From: Chitinophaga pinensis
GTDB taxonomy: Bacteria > Bacteroidota > Bacteroidia > Chitinophagales > Chitinophagaceae
Assembly: GCA_945872805.1 (NCBI GenBank)
Contig: CAMCBE010000027.1
Coordinates: forward strand, 1 to 11,092
Direction of reading: 5' to 3'
Length of the DNA: 11,092 bases
A program made the translations under genes and the position numbers. Positions 1 to 7,613 of the stretch are shown in pieces. Within the stretch, counting starts at the first letter, position 1, and the number at the start of each line of letters is the position of its first letter. The notes beneath the pieces are model-generated. The model saw nothing but the letters and a program-made list of their open reading frames with translations, was not told the origin of the DNA and made no database searches.

Positions 1-257
1 TCAATCGTTAAGGCCTCGTGAATAAACTTTGTTAAAGTTAGAAAAATTTATCATTAAAAAGAATATTTCTGATTTTTTATTTACGTTTTTATACTATTGA
101 ATATCAGCTTATTGCGAATAAAACTAGTTTTACATTGCGTTTTAAAATAGCCCTACCAGTACCTAACGGTTACATTTAATTTACGCCTATCATCTTCCAC
201 CCTTAACTTTAGGAAATAAGGAGAATAAAAAAGCCTTTAACCATAAGCAAACGGACT
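1..257. other. Gene-free leader region upstream of the Lgt-family gene
   Basis: I see no convincing gene here. The three plus frames close within the first 25 bases, so at most the last few codons of an upstream gene could be present. The region is very AT-rich. It holds a perfect 14-bp palindrome (119-132) flanked by two ATTGCG copies (listed separately). A sequence at 92-99 (TACTATTG) matches 7 of 8 positions of the Bacteroidota -7 element TAnnTTTG, but the matching -33 TTTG is only approximated by TCTG at 68-71, so it is a weak promoter candidate. An AAGGAGA stretch at 218-224 lies 33 bp before the ATG, too far to be its ribosome binding site. Confidence 0.5.
119..132. repeat. 14-bp perfect palindrome flanked by ATTGCG direct repeats
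   Basis: TAAAACTAGTTTTA reads identically on both strands. ATTGCG occurs on the left at 111-116 and on the right at 134-139, offset by 23 bp. There is no loop and no T-tract after a GC stem, so this does not look like an intrinsic terminator. A protein-binding site controlling the Lgt-family gene is possible but unproven, and the base composition makes chance palindromes fairly common. Confidence 0.4.
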
Positions 258-1181
258 ATGTATCCCAATTTTTACTACCTCATAAAAGATATACTGGGTT
301 TAGATTTACCCGCGCTAAAGCCTATTCAAACCTTTGGCGTCTTAGTTACCCTAGCATTTTTAGCAGCCGCTTTTTTTCTTACCAAAGAACTAAAGCGAAA
401 AGAATCAGCAGGGCTATTTGATTATGAATTTAACAACGGGATTAAAACAATTCCAAGCGAAACCATCCCTCTAGTGACATTAATAGCTGCCTTTACGGGT
501 TTTGTTGGCGCAAGAATATGGAGCAGCTTCGAACATTGGGATGAACTTATAAAAAATCCACTCAATATCCTTAATAACAGTTATGGCTATGTATTCCTAG
601 GAGGATTAATCACTGCAGCAGCGACCATTTGGATATATTATTTGATCAAGAAAATTAATCCGTTCAAAGTAGCCGATGCAGTTGCACCAAGCCTTATGCC
701 CGCTTATGCCCTAGGGAGGATTGGATGTCATCTGGTAGGTGATGGTGATTGGGGGATTATAAACCTTAAGCCAAAACCGCTTAGCTGGATACCTGATTGG
801 CTTTGGGGGTATACCTACCCACACAATATCATTAAAGAGGGTAATTTAATCTCTTCGTGCACCTGGGATACCTATTGCTATGAATTAAGCAACCCAGTAT
901 ACCCAACTTCTTTCTATGAAAGCATAATCATCCTGATCCTCTTTTATATTCTCTGGAAGCTACGGCTACGAATAAATACCGTAGGAAGAATAACTTCTAT
1001 CTACCTCATGATGATTTCTATTGAACGTTTTTTTATAGAGTTCATAAAAATCAATAAGCACTATGAAATAATCGGATTGAGTCTATCTCAAGCTCAATTA
1101 ATATCCATCGGAATATTCATCGTTGGACTTACATTATACTTTTATGCCCCATCCTTGAAAGCCAATAATGAAAAAAGTTAA
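258..1181 (+). CDS. Prolipoprotein diacylglyceryl transferase (Lgt) family membrane protein, divergent Bacteroidota-type
   Basis: Lgt moves a diacylglyceryl group from phosphatidylglycerol to the lipobox cysteine of prolipoproteins in the inner membrane. This 307-residue protein has the family's size and polytopic layout, with hydrophobic segments near residues 25-43, 70-88, 109-130, 222-236, 245-258 and 278-296. The signature appears as GRIGCHLVGDGDWG (153-166), and the C-terminal YES (220-222) and ERFFIEF (256-262) blocks fit the family. Against E. coli Lgt from memory, R143, G154, R239 and E243 are kept (R154, G166, R257, E261 here), but Y26, H103, N146 and E151 align with F26, L114, C157 and D162. 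It may be a functional variant or a paralog with another substrate, so I give no gene symbol. The ATG at 258 is the only plausible nearby start; no well-placed Shine-Dalgarno sequence is seen. The stop abuts the convergent neighbour. Confidence 0.8.
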   Translation: MYPNFYYLIKDILGLDLPALKPIQTFGVLVTLAFLAAAFFLTKELKRKESAGLFDYEFNNGIKTIPSETIPLVTLIAAFTGFVGARIWSSFEHWDELIKNPLNILNNSYGYVFLGGLITAAATIWIYYLIKKINPFKVADAVAPSLMPAYALGRIGCHLVGDGDWGIINLKPKPLSWIPDWLWGYTYPHNIIKEGNLISSCTWDTYCYELSNPVYPTSFYESIIILILFYILWKLRLRINTVGRITSIYLMMISIERFFIEFIKINKHYEIIGLSLSQAQLISIGIFIVGLTLYFYAPSLKANNEKS

Positions 1182-2417
1182 TTACCACTTTAACCGTATG
1201 AAGCGTGGGCGATATAACTGAGGCTCCTTCAAAAGCTCATTGTCAAAATCAAATGCGTTTACATTATAACTAATAATCAATTCCCCATCCCTAGATATAC
1301 TTGGATGGGCTTTTGCATTGTAAGCGAATTGATTTTTATTGGTTGCACCAATTGGACAGGTATAAATATCGATTACATCACTAAAAGGACCATATGGTGT
1401 ATCCCCTATTCGCATCCCAATTTTAGGACTTAACCCACCACGTTGAAATATCATAACATACTTACCATCCTTACGCTGAGAAACACTCATTTCATCAGAA
1501 ACTCCATCGCATATAGGAGCAGCATCTAACATGTTGCTTGTCCAACTTGAACCATTCCAGAATGTCCACTTATCAAACTCTAAAAACTGCTCCATTGTTA
1601 CACGCGCTACAAGTAGCTTCTTCTGTTTCCCTTTAATACCATACACATAAACATAATTATCATAATTAGACAACCCGGCTTTTTTTGTGGAAACAAAAAT
1701 TGCCGAACCGAAAGTCCCATTATCTCCATCAGCTGCATTGATGAAGCTGAAAGGTGTTTCAATTTGCTTTTGGTTGGCATATGGAGGTTTACTTCCCTTA
1801 GGCAAAATGATCAAGTTTGTTTTAGTAAGGGTAAACGACCAGTCGTTAGTTGACTCGACGTTAAACATTTTGTAGCCAAAAACATAGGTCTCTCCGGTTA
1901 AATAATTAAATAACCCATCTCCTAACCAATAATAATCTTGAGGAATTGCCGATGGGGTTGATGGAATAAACATTGTTTCCGGAGTACCATTCGAAGTACT
2001 ATCCCAATAAAATTTTATTTTTTCTTCTACAGGAGCCGAACCAAGTAGCATAGCTACTGCATTATGCACCATTTTGTTTTTCCCTTGTGTTCTTCCTAAA
2101 ATAGCATCCCCGATCATACTATCACTAAACAACACCAATTGATCAACTGATGTTGAGTGATACTGATTTCTCCTGCCATCCATTGGAATAAAAAAAATTC
2201 CATCTCCACCAAACCAACCTTTTTCTCTATAAAAAAGATTGGTCCAGTCAGTTGCTTCTTCTACTGTAAAATGAGGGACTTCATTGGCGCTTGTCACAGA
2301 TGATGCGGGCTTCTGCGCTATCGCACACGAAACAACATTCAATAGGAACGCAAAAAACAAATAGGAAACGCTGTTTCTTACAAGCCGAGATGATTTAACT
2401 CCATGTTTTATTGGCAT
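1182..2417 (-). CDS. Putative glycan-active lipoprotein, DUF5005/DUF4185-like beta-propeller
   Basis: The 411-residue product is predicted to be exported. A basic N-terminus is followed by a hydrophobic stretch (18-30) ending in VVSC (28-31), a usable lipobox with C31 as the lipidated residue; the following AIAQ could instead be a signal peptidase I site. The mature part resembles five-bladed beta-propeller proteins of the DUF5005/DUF4185 type. It has an early GWFGGDG motif (67-73), FSDS (97-100), a central SDEMSVSQRKDGKYVMIFQ block (307-325) and a late AKAHPSISRDGELIISYN block (368-385). D72, D99, E309 and H371 are candidate active-site residues by position. DUF4185 includes endo-D-arabinanases (GH183), but the substrate here cannot be read from sequence. 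It is the last gene of the minus-strand operon, 36 bp after the esterase gene, suggesting a job on the same glycan. The family assignment is from motif memory. Confidence 0.6.
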   Translation of the reverse strand: MPIKHGVKSSRLVRNSVSYLFFAFLLNVVSCAIAQKPASSVTSANEVPHFTVEEATDWTNLFYREKGWFGGDGIFFIPMDGRRNQYHSTSVDQLVLFSDSMIGDAILGRTQGKNKMVHNAVAMLLGSAPVEEKIKFYWDSTSNGTPETMFIPSTPSAIPQDYYWLGDGLFNYLTGETYVFGYKMFNVESTNDWSFTLTKTNLIILPKGSKPPYANQKQIETPFSFINAADGDNGTFGSAIFVSTKKAGLSNYDNYVYVYGIKGKQKKLLVARVTMEQFLEFDKWTFWNGSSWTSNMLDAAPICDGVSDEMSVSQRKDGKYVMIFQRGGLSPKIGMRIGDTPYGPFSDVIDIYTCPIGATNKNQFAYNAKAHPSISRDGELIISYNVNAFDFDNELLKEPQLYRPRFIRLKW

Positions 2418-2453
2418 ATACTTATTATTATTTTTCGAAACTAGAAAGGATAT

Positions 2454-4412
2454 CTACTTTTTAAATTCAAATTTCTTACTATGTGTTTTCATTGTCCAAC
2501 TATCAGTCCGAAATGGAAGAGCAGGTAATCCTTCTTGATTGGTTAAATCCAATGTGCCAGGATTATTAGCCCATGCATACCTTACTGCAATAGGATGCTT
2601 AACCTCACGAGAGTAAACAACCACTTCGTTATTTCGAATATATGCATTGGCATAATGGAATACACTATCAGTTCCTGCAATAGAGAAACCTCGAACATAA
2701 CCATATTTGTCGTTCGTTCTAATAAGGCTTTTAGATGCTTTGAAATGGATGATAATGTTATCTGATTCTTGGCTCATATGGTCGTATGCAGGACCAAGAT
2801 CAATGCTATCTGCATTGTATGAAACCTTCAACGCAGCTAATGCTAATCGCCTTCCTACATCAAGTTTATTTTTGGGGTGGATATCAAACGCTTCTCCCAA
2901 ATCAATAGCTGATGCCATACCCGTGTTTGGAAGACTTAATGCGGCTGCTTGCGATTCCCTCAATTCAGCCCAATCGCTTTCTTCTGGCTTTTTATCTTCC
3001 CCATAATAATTAGCCAATTGCACAAAGAAGAATGGAAAATCCCCCTGATTAAACTGCTTACGCCAATCAGTGATGAACGCAGGAAATAACGTTCTGTATT
3101 CTTCTGCCCTACTTGCATTGCTCTCTCCTTGATACCAAATAGCTCCTTTTATAGAAAGCTGAGTTATTGGAGCAATGCAGCCATTGAACAAAATAGAAGG
3201 AGAATTAAACAAGTCTGAGTTCACGATATCAGGTCGCTTGAATTTCGCTGGATCAATCTTCTTACCCAATTTATAATTCCATTTACCTGCCCACTCCGGG
3301 TGCCAAAACTGCGAGTAAATGCCCCCCTTTCCACCAGCATCAAATACCCTAATTACAATCACATTCCCTTTCTCCTTCAACAAAGAATCCGGAACGACAT
3401 AGTTGCTATAATTTACGTTGCCGAACGTTTCGCCAACTTGATGTCCATTTACCCATGTGGTATTATAATCATCCACTTGTCCAATACCTACATAATACCC
3501 TTTGTGGTCATATGATGCAGGTAAATCAAATGTTCTCCTGAACCAAACAGATCCATCATATTCACCAATTTCTTTTTCTTCCCAATAGCCAGGTGTTTCA
3601 ATTGTTTTCCAATCGGAGATATCGGTTTCAGGGAGATACCATTTTTTATCAAGGCCAGGATCACCTTTTAAATAATAAGCCTTCTGCCAACTTGCTTTAT
3701 TTTTTTCAAAATCTGATGTCAAAGTCGCAAAGCTTTTTTTAGGAGCTAAATACTGCTGATGATAATCATCAAATTGAGAGAATGCTTTTATAGCATCCGG
3801 ACTCATCCATGTTTCAACAGCAGTTGCACCTAAATTATCACTGATAAGTCCAATAGGTACATTAGTTTTTTCATGAAGAGCACGTCCAAAGTAATAGGCC
3901 ACAGCTGAAAATCGCTGTATCGTAGCAAGAGAAGCAACCTTCCACTCTCCACCATTCAATGTATCTCTAGGAACATAGTCAGTATTAACATAAGCAGTAA
4001 AAATGCGAATCTGAGGTAGGTTATTTCGAATTGAATCTTTTTCTTTAGGCATTGACTCATCAACAGCAAACTGCATATTGCTTTGTCCTCCGCATACCCA
4101 TACATCACCAAATAAAATATTATCTAATGTAATGGTGTTGTTGCCAACAATTGAGATTTGATATGGTCCACCCGCAGCATGACGAGCAAGCGATACTTTC
4201 CATTTACCATCCTGTCCAGCAATGGTAGCATACACTTGTTTATCAAAATGCACAGCGACTTTTTCGCCTACCTCAGCATATCCCCATATAGCACACTCTT
4301 TATCGCGCTGAAGGACCATATTACGTTGAAATATATTCGACAAATGCACGTTTGCAAAACTAGACGAGCATATTAGCAGCATAACACTTAAAAACAAACT
4401 ACTTCTATTCAT
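2454..4412 (-). CDS. Sialate O-acetylesterase-type (SASA) carbohydrate esterase with inserted jelly-roll domain
   Basis: This is a secreted serine esterase predicted to remove O-acetyl groups from sugars. Residues 1-20 form a clear signal peptide ending SSFA. The catalytic fold is split. The first part carries GGQSNM (108-113) with nucleophile S111, and the second carries WYQGESNA (426-433) and the D-x-H block at D510/H512. Between them, about residues 255-375 form a galactose-binding-like or GH2-type jelly roll (WFRRTFDLP, then TTWVNGHQVGETFG), an insertion common in Bacteroidota members. At 652 residues it matches the long form of the family. The name reflects homology: with a sugar permease, PMI and sugar kinase in the operon, the true substrate may be an acetylated plant or microbial polysaccharide such as glucomannan rather than sialic acid. 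No sialic acid catabolism genes are visible. The gene lies 46 bp after the permease gene. Confidence 0.88.
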   Translation of the reverse strand: MNRSSLFLSVMLLICSSSFANVHLSNIFQRNMVLQRDKECAIWGYAEVGEKVAVHFDKQVYATIAGQDGKWKVSLARHAAGGPYQISIVGNNTITLDNILFGDVWVCGGQSNMQFAVDESMPKEKDSIRNNLPQIRIFTAYVNTDYVPRDTLNGGEWKVASLATIQRFSAVAYYFGRALHEKTNVPIGLISDNLGATAVETWMSPDAIKAFSQFDDYHQQYLAPKKSFATLTSDFEKNKASWQKAYYLKGDPGLDKKWYLPETDISDWKTIETPGYWEEKEIGEYDGSVWFRRTFDLPASYDHKGYYVGIGQVDDYNTTWVNGHQVGETFGNVNYSNYVVPDSLLKEKGNVIVIRVFDAGGKGGIYSQFWHPEWAGKWNYKLGKKIDPAKFKRPDIVNSDLFNSPSILFNGCIAPITQLSIKGAIWYQGESNASRAEEYRTLFPAFITDWRKQFNQGDFPFFFVQLANYYGEDKKPEESDWAELRESQAAALSLPNTGMASAIDLGEAFDIHPKNKLDVGRRLALAALKVSYNADSIDLGPAYDHMSQESDNIIIHFKASKSLIRTNDKYGYVRGFSIAGTDSVFHYANAYIRNNEVVVYSREVKHPIAVRYAWANNPGTLDLTNQEGLPALPFRTDSWTMKTHSKKFEFKK

Positions 4413-4458
4413 GGCATATATTTAAAACTATCTAAAACTCAATTCAGATTGACCAAAA

Positions 4459-5835
4459 CTACTTGTGTTTCTTCCAGCTGGCTTCAATGTCTTCTAACGT
4501 TTTTTGTCTAGTCTCAGGTATAAATTTCCAGGTAAAGTACAACAAGATTAAGGTGTTCACCATAAAAATAGAGAAGGTTGGAGCACCGCCAAAGTTTTTA
4601 AGCATGATTGGCGTCAGTTGTGTAATCAGTACAACCCCTATCCATAATACTACCGTTGCAAATGACATGGCAATACCTCTTGTTTTGGTTGGAAAAATTT
4701 CTGAAATAATTACCCATGGAATGGGACCAAGAGAAGAAGCAAAAGATGCGATATAACATAAAATGAAAACCAACAATAACGGACCATTAGCAAGATCAAA
4801 ATGATAACAAATAGCAATAGCTGTTAATGAAATGGCCATACCAATTAATCCTCCGATTAATAACTTTTTTCTCCCTACTTGATCAATTAACCAAATAGCA
4901 ACAAATGTAAACAACGTATTTACTAACCCGATGACAACGGTCTGCATCAATGCAGATTCAGCGCCAAAGCCTGCTGTTTTGAAAATTTCAGGTGCGTAAT
5001 ATATAATTGCATTAATTCCGGTAATCTGAGAAAACATAGCCAACACAATGCCGATAATCATAGCCATCCTAATACCTGGCTTAAATAACTCACCAAGCGT
5101 TCCACTTTCACTCGTTAAAGAATTTTCAATTTCTGCTAAAATTTCTTTTGCCTTTTCAACTCCATTAACTTTAGTTAAAATCTCTAACCCTTTATCAGAT
5201 TTTTTATTTTTAATTAGCCATCTTGGACTTTCAGGAACAAAAAACAATAAGAAAAAAAATAGGAATGCAGGAATCATCCCCGATGCCAACATATATCTCC
5301 AGCCATATTCAACATTCCAAGTTTGATCTCCGTAATTTGAAATTTTAAGGTTTACAAAGTATATTAAGTTTATGCCAATTACAATAGCTAGTTGATAAAG
5401 ACTAACTAATGTTCCCCTATTCTTTGCCGGAGCAATTTCTGAAATATATAGTGGCGAGAGCATAGAAGCAGCTCCAATGCCCAATCCACCAATAAATCGA
5501 GCAATAATAAATTCATTAAGGTCAGTTGATAATGCAGCAAGTATAGAAGAAATGAAAAATAAAATCGAAGTGATGATCAACGATTTTTTCCTACCAATCC
5601 GATCACTAATATATCCAGTAAATAATACACCAAACACACAACCCCAAATGGCACTACTCGCTGCCCATCCCACCATCAAGGGGGATAAATTAAATTTAAT
5701 TTCCAAATAGCCAATTACGCCTGCAATAACTGCAGTATCATATCCAAATAGCAATCCACCGATTGCCGCTACAACGGAAACTTTAAGAATAAAAAGAGTG
5801 AGTTTTTTCTGAGATGCTTGATCTAGCTGGTCCAT
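4459..5835 (-). CDS. Sugar-porter family MFS transporter (XylE/GLUT-like hexose permease)
   Basis: This inner-membrane permease is likely to import a monosaccharide by proton symport. It shows the sugar-porter hallmarks in order: GGLLFGYDTAVIAG (26-39), SDRIGRKK (77-84), the RFIGGLGIG and YISEIAPAKNRG blocks (113-141), VPESPRWL (200-207), SQITGINAIIYYAPEIF (269-285), DQVGRKK (318-324), GPIPWVIISEIFPTKTRG (370-387) and FIPETRQKTLE (438-448). Sugar-contact positions Q148, Q270, N275 and W374 match those of XylE by alignment from memory, while the first Gln of the XylE QQ pair is Ser here. The start is the ATG at 5835, giving 458 residues and a 22-bp gap from the isomerase gene. The frame stays open to 6018, but that extension lies inside the isomerase gene and lacks sugar-porter character. 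Hexose versus pentose specificity cannot be told, although the neighbouring hexose-phosphate enzymes favour a hexose. Confidence 0.93.
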   Translation of the reverse strand: MDQLDQASQKKLTLFILKVSVVAAIGGLLFGYDTAVIAGVIGYLEIKFNLSPLMVGWAASSAIWGCVFGVLFTGYISDRIGRKKSLIITSILFFISSILAALSTDLNEFIIARFIGGLGIGAASMLSPLYISEIAPAKNRGTLVSLYQLAIVIGINLIYFVNLKISNYGDQTWNVEYGWRYMLASGMIPAFLFFFLLFFVPESPRWLIKNKKSDKGLEILTKVNGVEKAKEILAEIENSLTSESGTLGELFKPGIRMAMIIGIVLAMFSQITGINAIIYYAPEIFKTAGFGAESALMQTVVIGLVNTLFTFVAIWLIDQVGRKKLLIGGLIGMAISLTAIAICYHFDLANGPLLLVFILCYIASFASSLGPIPWVIISEIFPTKTRGIAMSFATVVLWIGVVLITQLTPIMLKNFGGAPTFSIFMVNTLILLYFTWKFIPETRQKTLEDIEASWKKHK

Positions 5836-5857
5836 ATGGCAATTTTTAATAGTTGAT

Positions 5858-7612
5858 TTATCTAATATACGCTTTAATCGTGGCACATTCTTTTCCCAAT
5901 GACTCGCCATAAGGGCGAATGGTATATTCTCCAACAGCAGCTGGAATGATGAATGTTTCAGCATAGTGAACAACAAAAGGTTCAAAGGCTGCGCTTGGAC
6001 TTTCCACAATAGCCTCATCTCCAGAAACCAAGTTCAACACGTTTACACCACCCTGTGTATGGTGCGAAACCTTTTTAGTAAACCAGTGCCTTCTGGTTTC
6101 AATAAATTCACTCTCATGCAATCCTGTTCTTTCCTCTCGAATACCTTCTTCGTCATGCAACACATCCAATAAGTTCAATTTATTTTTTTCTACCCAGGTG
6201 GCATTTCTTTCCCATTGGATATTTTTTTCGCCATGTGCAATATTGATTGGTCTTGGCTTTCCATCAAGACCAAGACGATCCCAATCCCACAATTTAAACG
6301 TGAAAATATATGGCGTAGCGCTAATTTCCAATACTAACGCATTCGCACCGCTGCAATGAACTGTTCCAGCAGGTATAGAAAAGTGATCATGCTTTTTCAA
6401 CGGCCATTTTGCAACATGTTTCTCTGCATCAAAACGTCCACCCACCTTTTGCGCTTCGTTTAATTCAGCCACCATATTTTCTGGAATAACATCATCCCTC
6501 AAACCCAGGTAGACAAAAGCACCGGGCAATGCATCCAGCATATAATAACTTTCATCTTGAGTATAATCCATACCAAACTTCTCTTTGATATAAGCTGTCA
6601 TGGGATGCACCTGCAAACTCAAATTTCCGCCTTCTATCGTATCCAAGAAATCGAACCGAATAGGAAACTCCGCACCAAATTGATTGAATACTTTTTCACC
6701 TAACAATGATGCTGGCTCATGAAAAACTACATTAATCGATGGAACCTCAACAATAATATCATTGCATTTTATCAGTAAACTATTTTCTTCCGGAACGCAA
6801 TCAAATCCCCACGCATAGTTAACTGCACTAGGATCTAATTCAAAGTTTTTCTTTAGCCATTGGCCACCCCAAGGACCAGGATCAAAAAATGGCACCACAC
6901 GGAAAGGGCGATTAGCGGCTGCAGTTAATGCAGTGCGTAACAGTTTGCCCTCTATCATTTTAGGACTCCATTTTTTATTTGTGTCTAACACAAAATCCCA
7001 CTTATTCATCAGTTGCCTTTTCAACTGATCACAAACTCGCCAATCGACAAAATAGCCACGTTTATATTGTTCAGAAAACGAAGCTTTTGGATTTTGCAAT
7101 CCCAAATTCGTCACCTCATTTTTTCGCATCCTAAGTTGAATCTCCCACCGAGCCATATCAGCATATAGCAGTAAATCAATATGCTCAGATACCAAAGAAG
7201 CTCCGTGCCCAAAGAGTACGATCACCCCTTGTTCAACCTGATCAACTTCACTACGCAATGTGGTTAATTTTTCTGAGTCAAAATAGTCAGACATCGTAAG
7301 ATTAGTCATGTATCCAAAAATGACATCATCGGTTACAAAGGGATAAACCATGTCGATGATTTCTTGTTCACTCTTCCAAGCTGATTCTGCGTCAACCCAT
7401 TTAGTATACTGAATCCCTTTTTGTAGACTACTCTTCAATTCATTGCGATCAATGCCTTGATAACATTCAATCACGATAACAGATTTTACTTTTGCGGATT
7501 GTGTAATGGCCACATTAATTTTTTCATGTATAGCATCCCAACCATCACAGACTTGATTGGTATTAGCAGAAATTTCTATATACGGATACTTGTCGTAGTT
7601 TGATTTTTTCAC
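5858..7612 (-). CDS. manA: Class I mannose-6-phosphate isomerase with N-terminal kinase-like domain
   Basis: The C-terminal part (about 225-584) is a zinc-dependent type I phosphomannose isomerase converting mannose-6-phosphate to fructose-6-phosphate. It shows LSLQVHP (331-337), DESYYML (353-359) and IPAGTVHCSG (413-422), so the expected zinc ligands are Q334, H336, E354 and H419, followed by LWDWDRLGLDGKPRPI (441-456). The N-terminal part (about 25-215) reads like a uridine-kinase-type nucleotide fold: a strand VIVIEC, VIVLFGHGASLV (130-141), DLLLYADMARWEIQLR (146-161) and a closing WDFVLDT. However, the Walker A position holds YQGIDRNELK without GKS/GKT, so it is probably not an active kinase. 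At 584 residues it is far longer than classical ManA (about 390). The start is GTG (7612-7610), one base after the kinase stop codon, which implies translational coupling. The symbol refers to the isomerase domain only. Confidence 0.88.
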   Translation of the reverse strand: MKKSNYDKYPYIEISANTNQVCDGWDAIHEKINVAITQSAKVKSVIVIECYQGIDRNELKSSLQKGIQYTKWVDAESAWKSEQEIIDMVYPFVTDDVIFGYMTNLTMSDYFDSEKLTTLRSEVDQVEQGVIVLFGHGASLVSEHIDLLLYADMARWEIQLRMRKNEVTNLGLQNPKASFSEQYKRGYFVDWRVCDQLKRQLMNKWDFVLDTNKKWSPKMIEGKLLRTALTAAANRPFRVVPFFDPGPWGGQWLKKNFELDPSAVNYAWGFDCVPEENSLLIKCNDIIVEVPSINVVFHEPASLLGEKVFNQFGAEFPIRFDFLDTIEGGNLSLQVHPMTAYIKEKFGMDYTQDESYYMLDALPGAFVYLGLRDDVIPENMVAELNEAQKVGGRFDAEKHVAKWPLKKHDHFSIPAGTVHCSGANALVLEISATPYIFTFKLWDWDRLGLDGKPRPINIAHGEKNIQWERNATWVEKNKLNLLDVLHDEEGIREERTGLHESEFIETRRHWFTKKVSHHTQGGVNVLNLVSGDEAIVESPSAAFEPFVVHYAETFIIPAAVGEYTIRPYGESLGKECATIKAYIR

Positions 7613-7613
7613 A

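Noticed and set aside
1..54. 17-residue minus-strand open frame starting at 54
   Set aside because: It is too short, with no ribosome binding site or recognisable product.
218..224. AAGGAGA as the Shine-Dalgarno sequence of the Lgt-family gene
   Set aside because: It lies 33 bp before the ATG, and no start codon in any frame sits at a suitable distance after it.
2454..4412. Reading the locus as a sialic acid utilisation cluster because of the esterase name
   Set aside because: No NanA-, NanE- or NagB-like genes are visible, and SASA esterases act on many acetylated glycans. The PMI and cupin isomerases point to neutral hexoses.
4409..4417. Mini-ORF ATG-CCA-TGA overlapping the esterase start codon
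   Set aside because: A two-codon frame like this is easily expected by chance, and nothing else suggests a regulatory leader.
5836..6018. N-terminal extension of the MFS permease frame by 61 residues
   Set aside because: It overlaps the 3' end of the well-supported isomerase gene, and the sugar-porter homology begins only shortly after the ATG at 5835.
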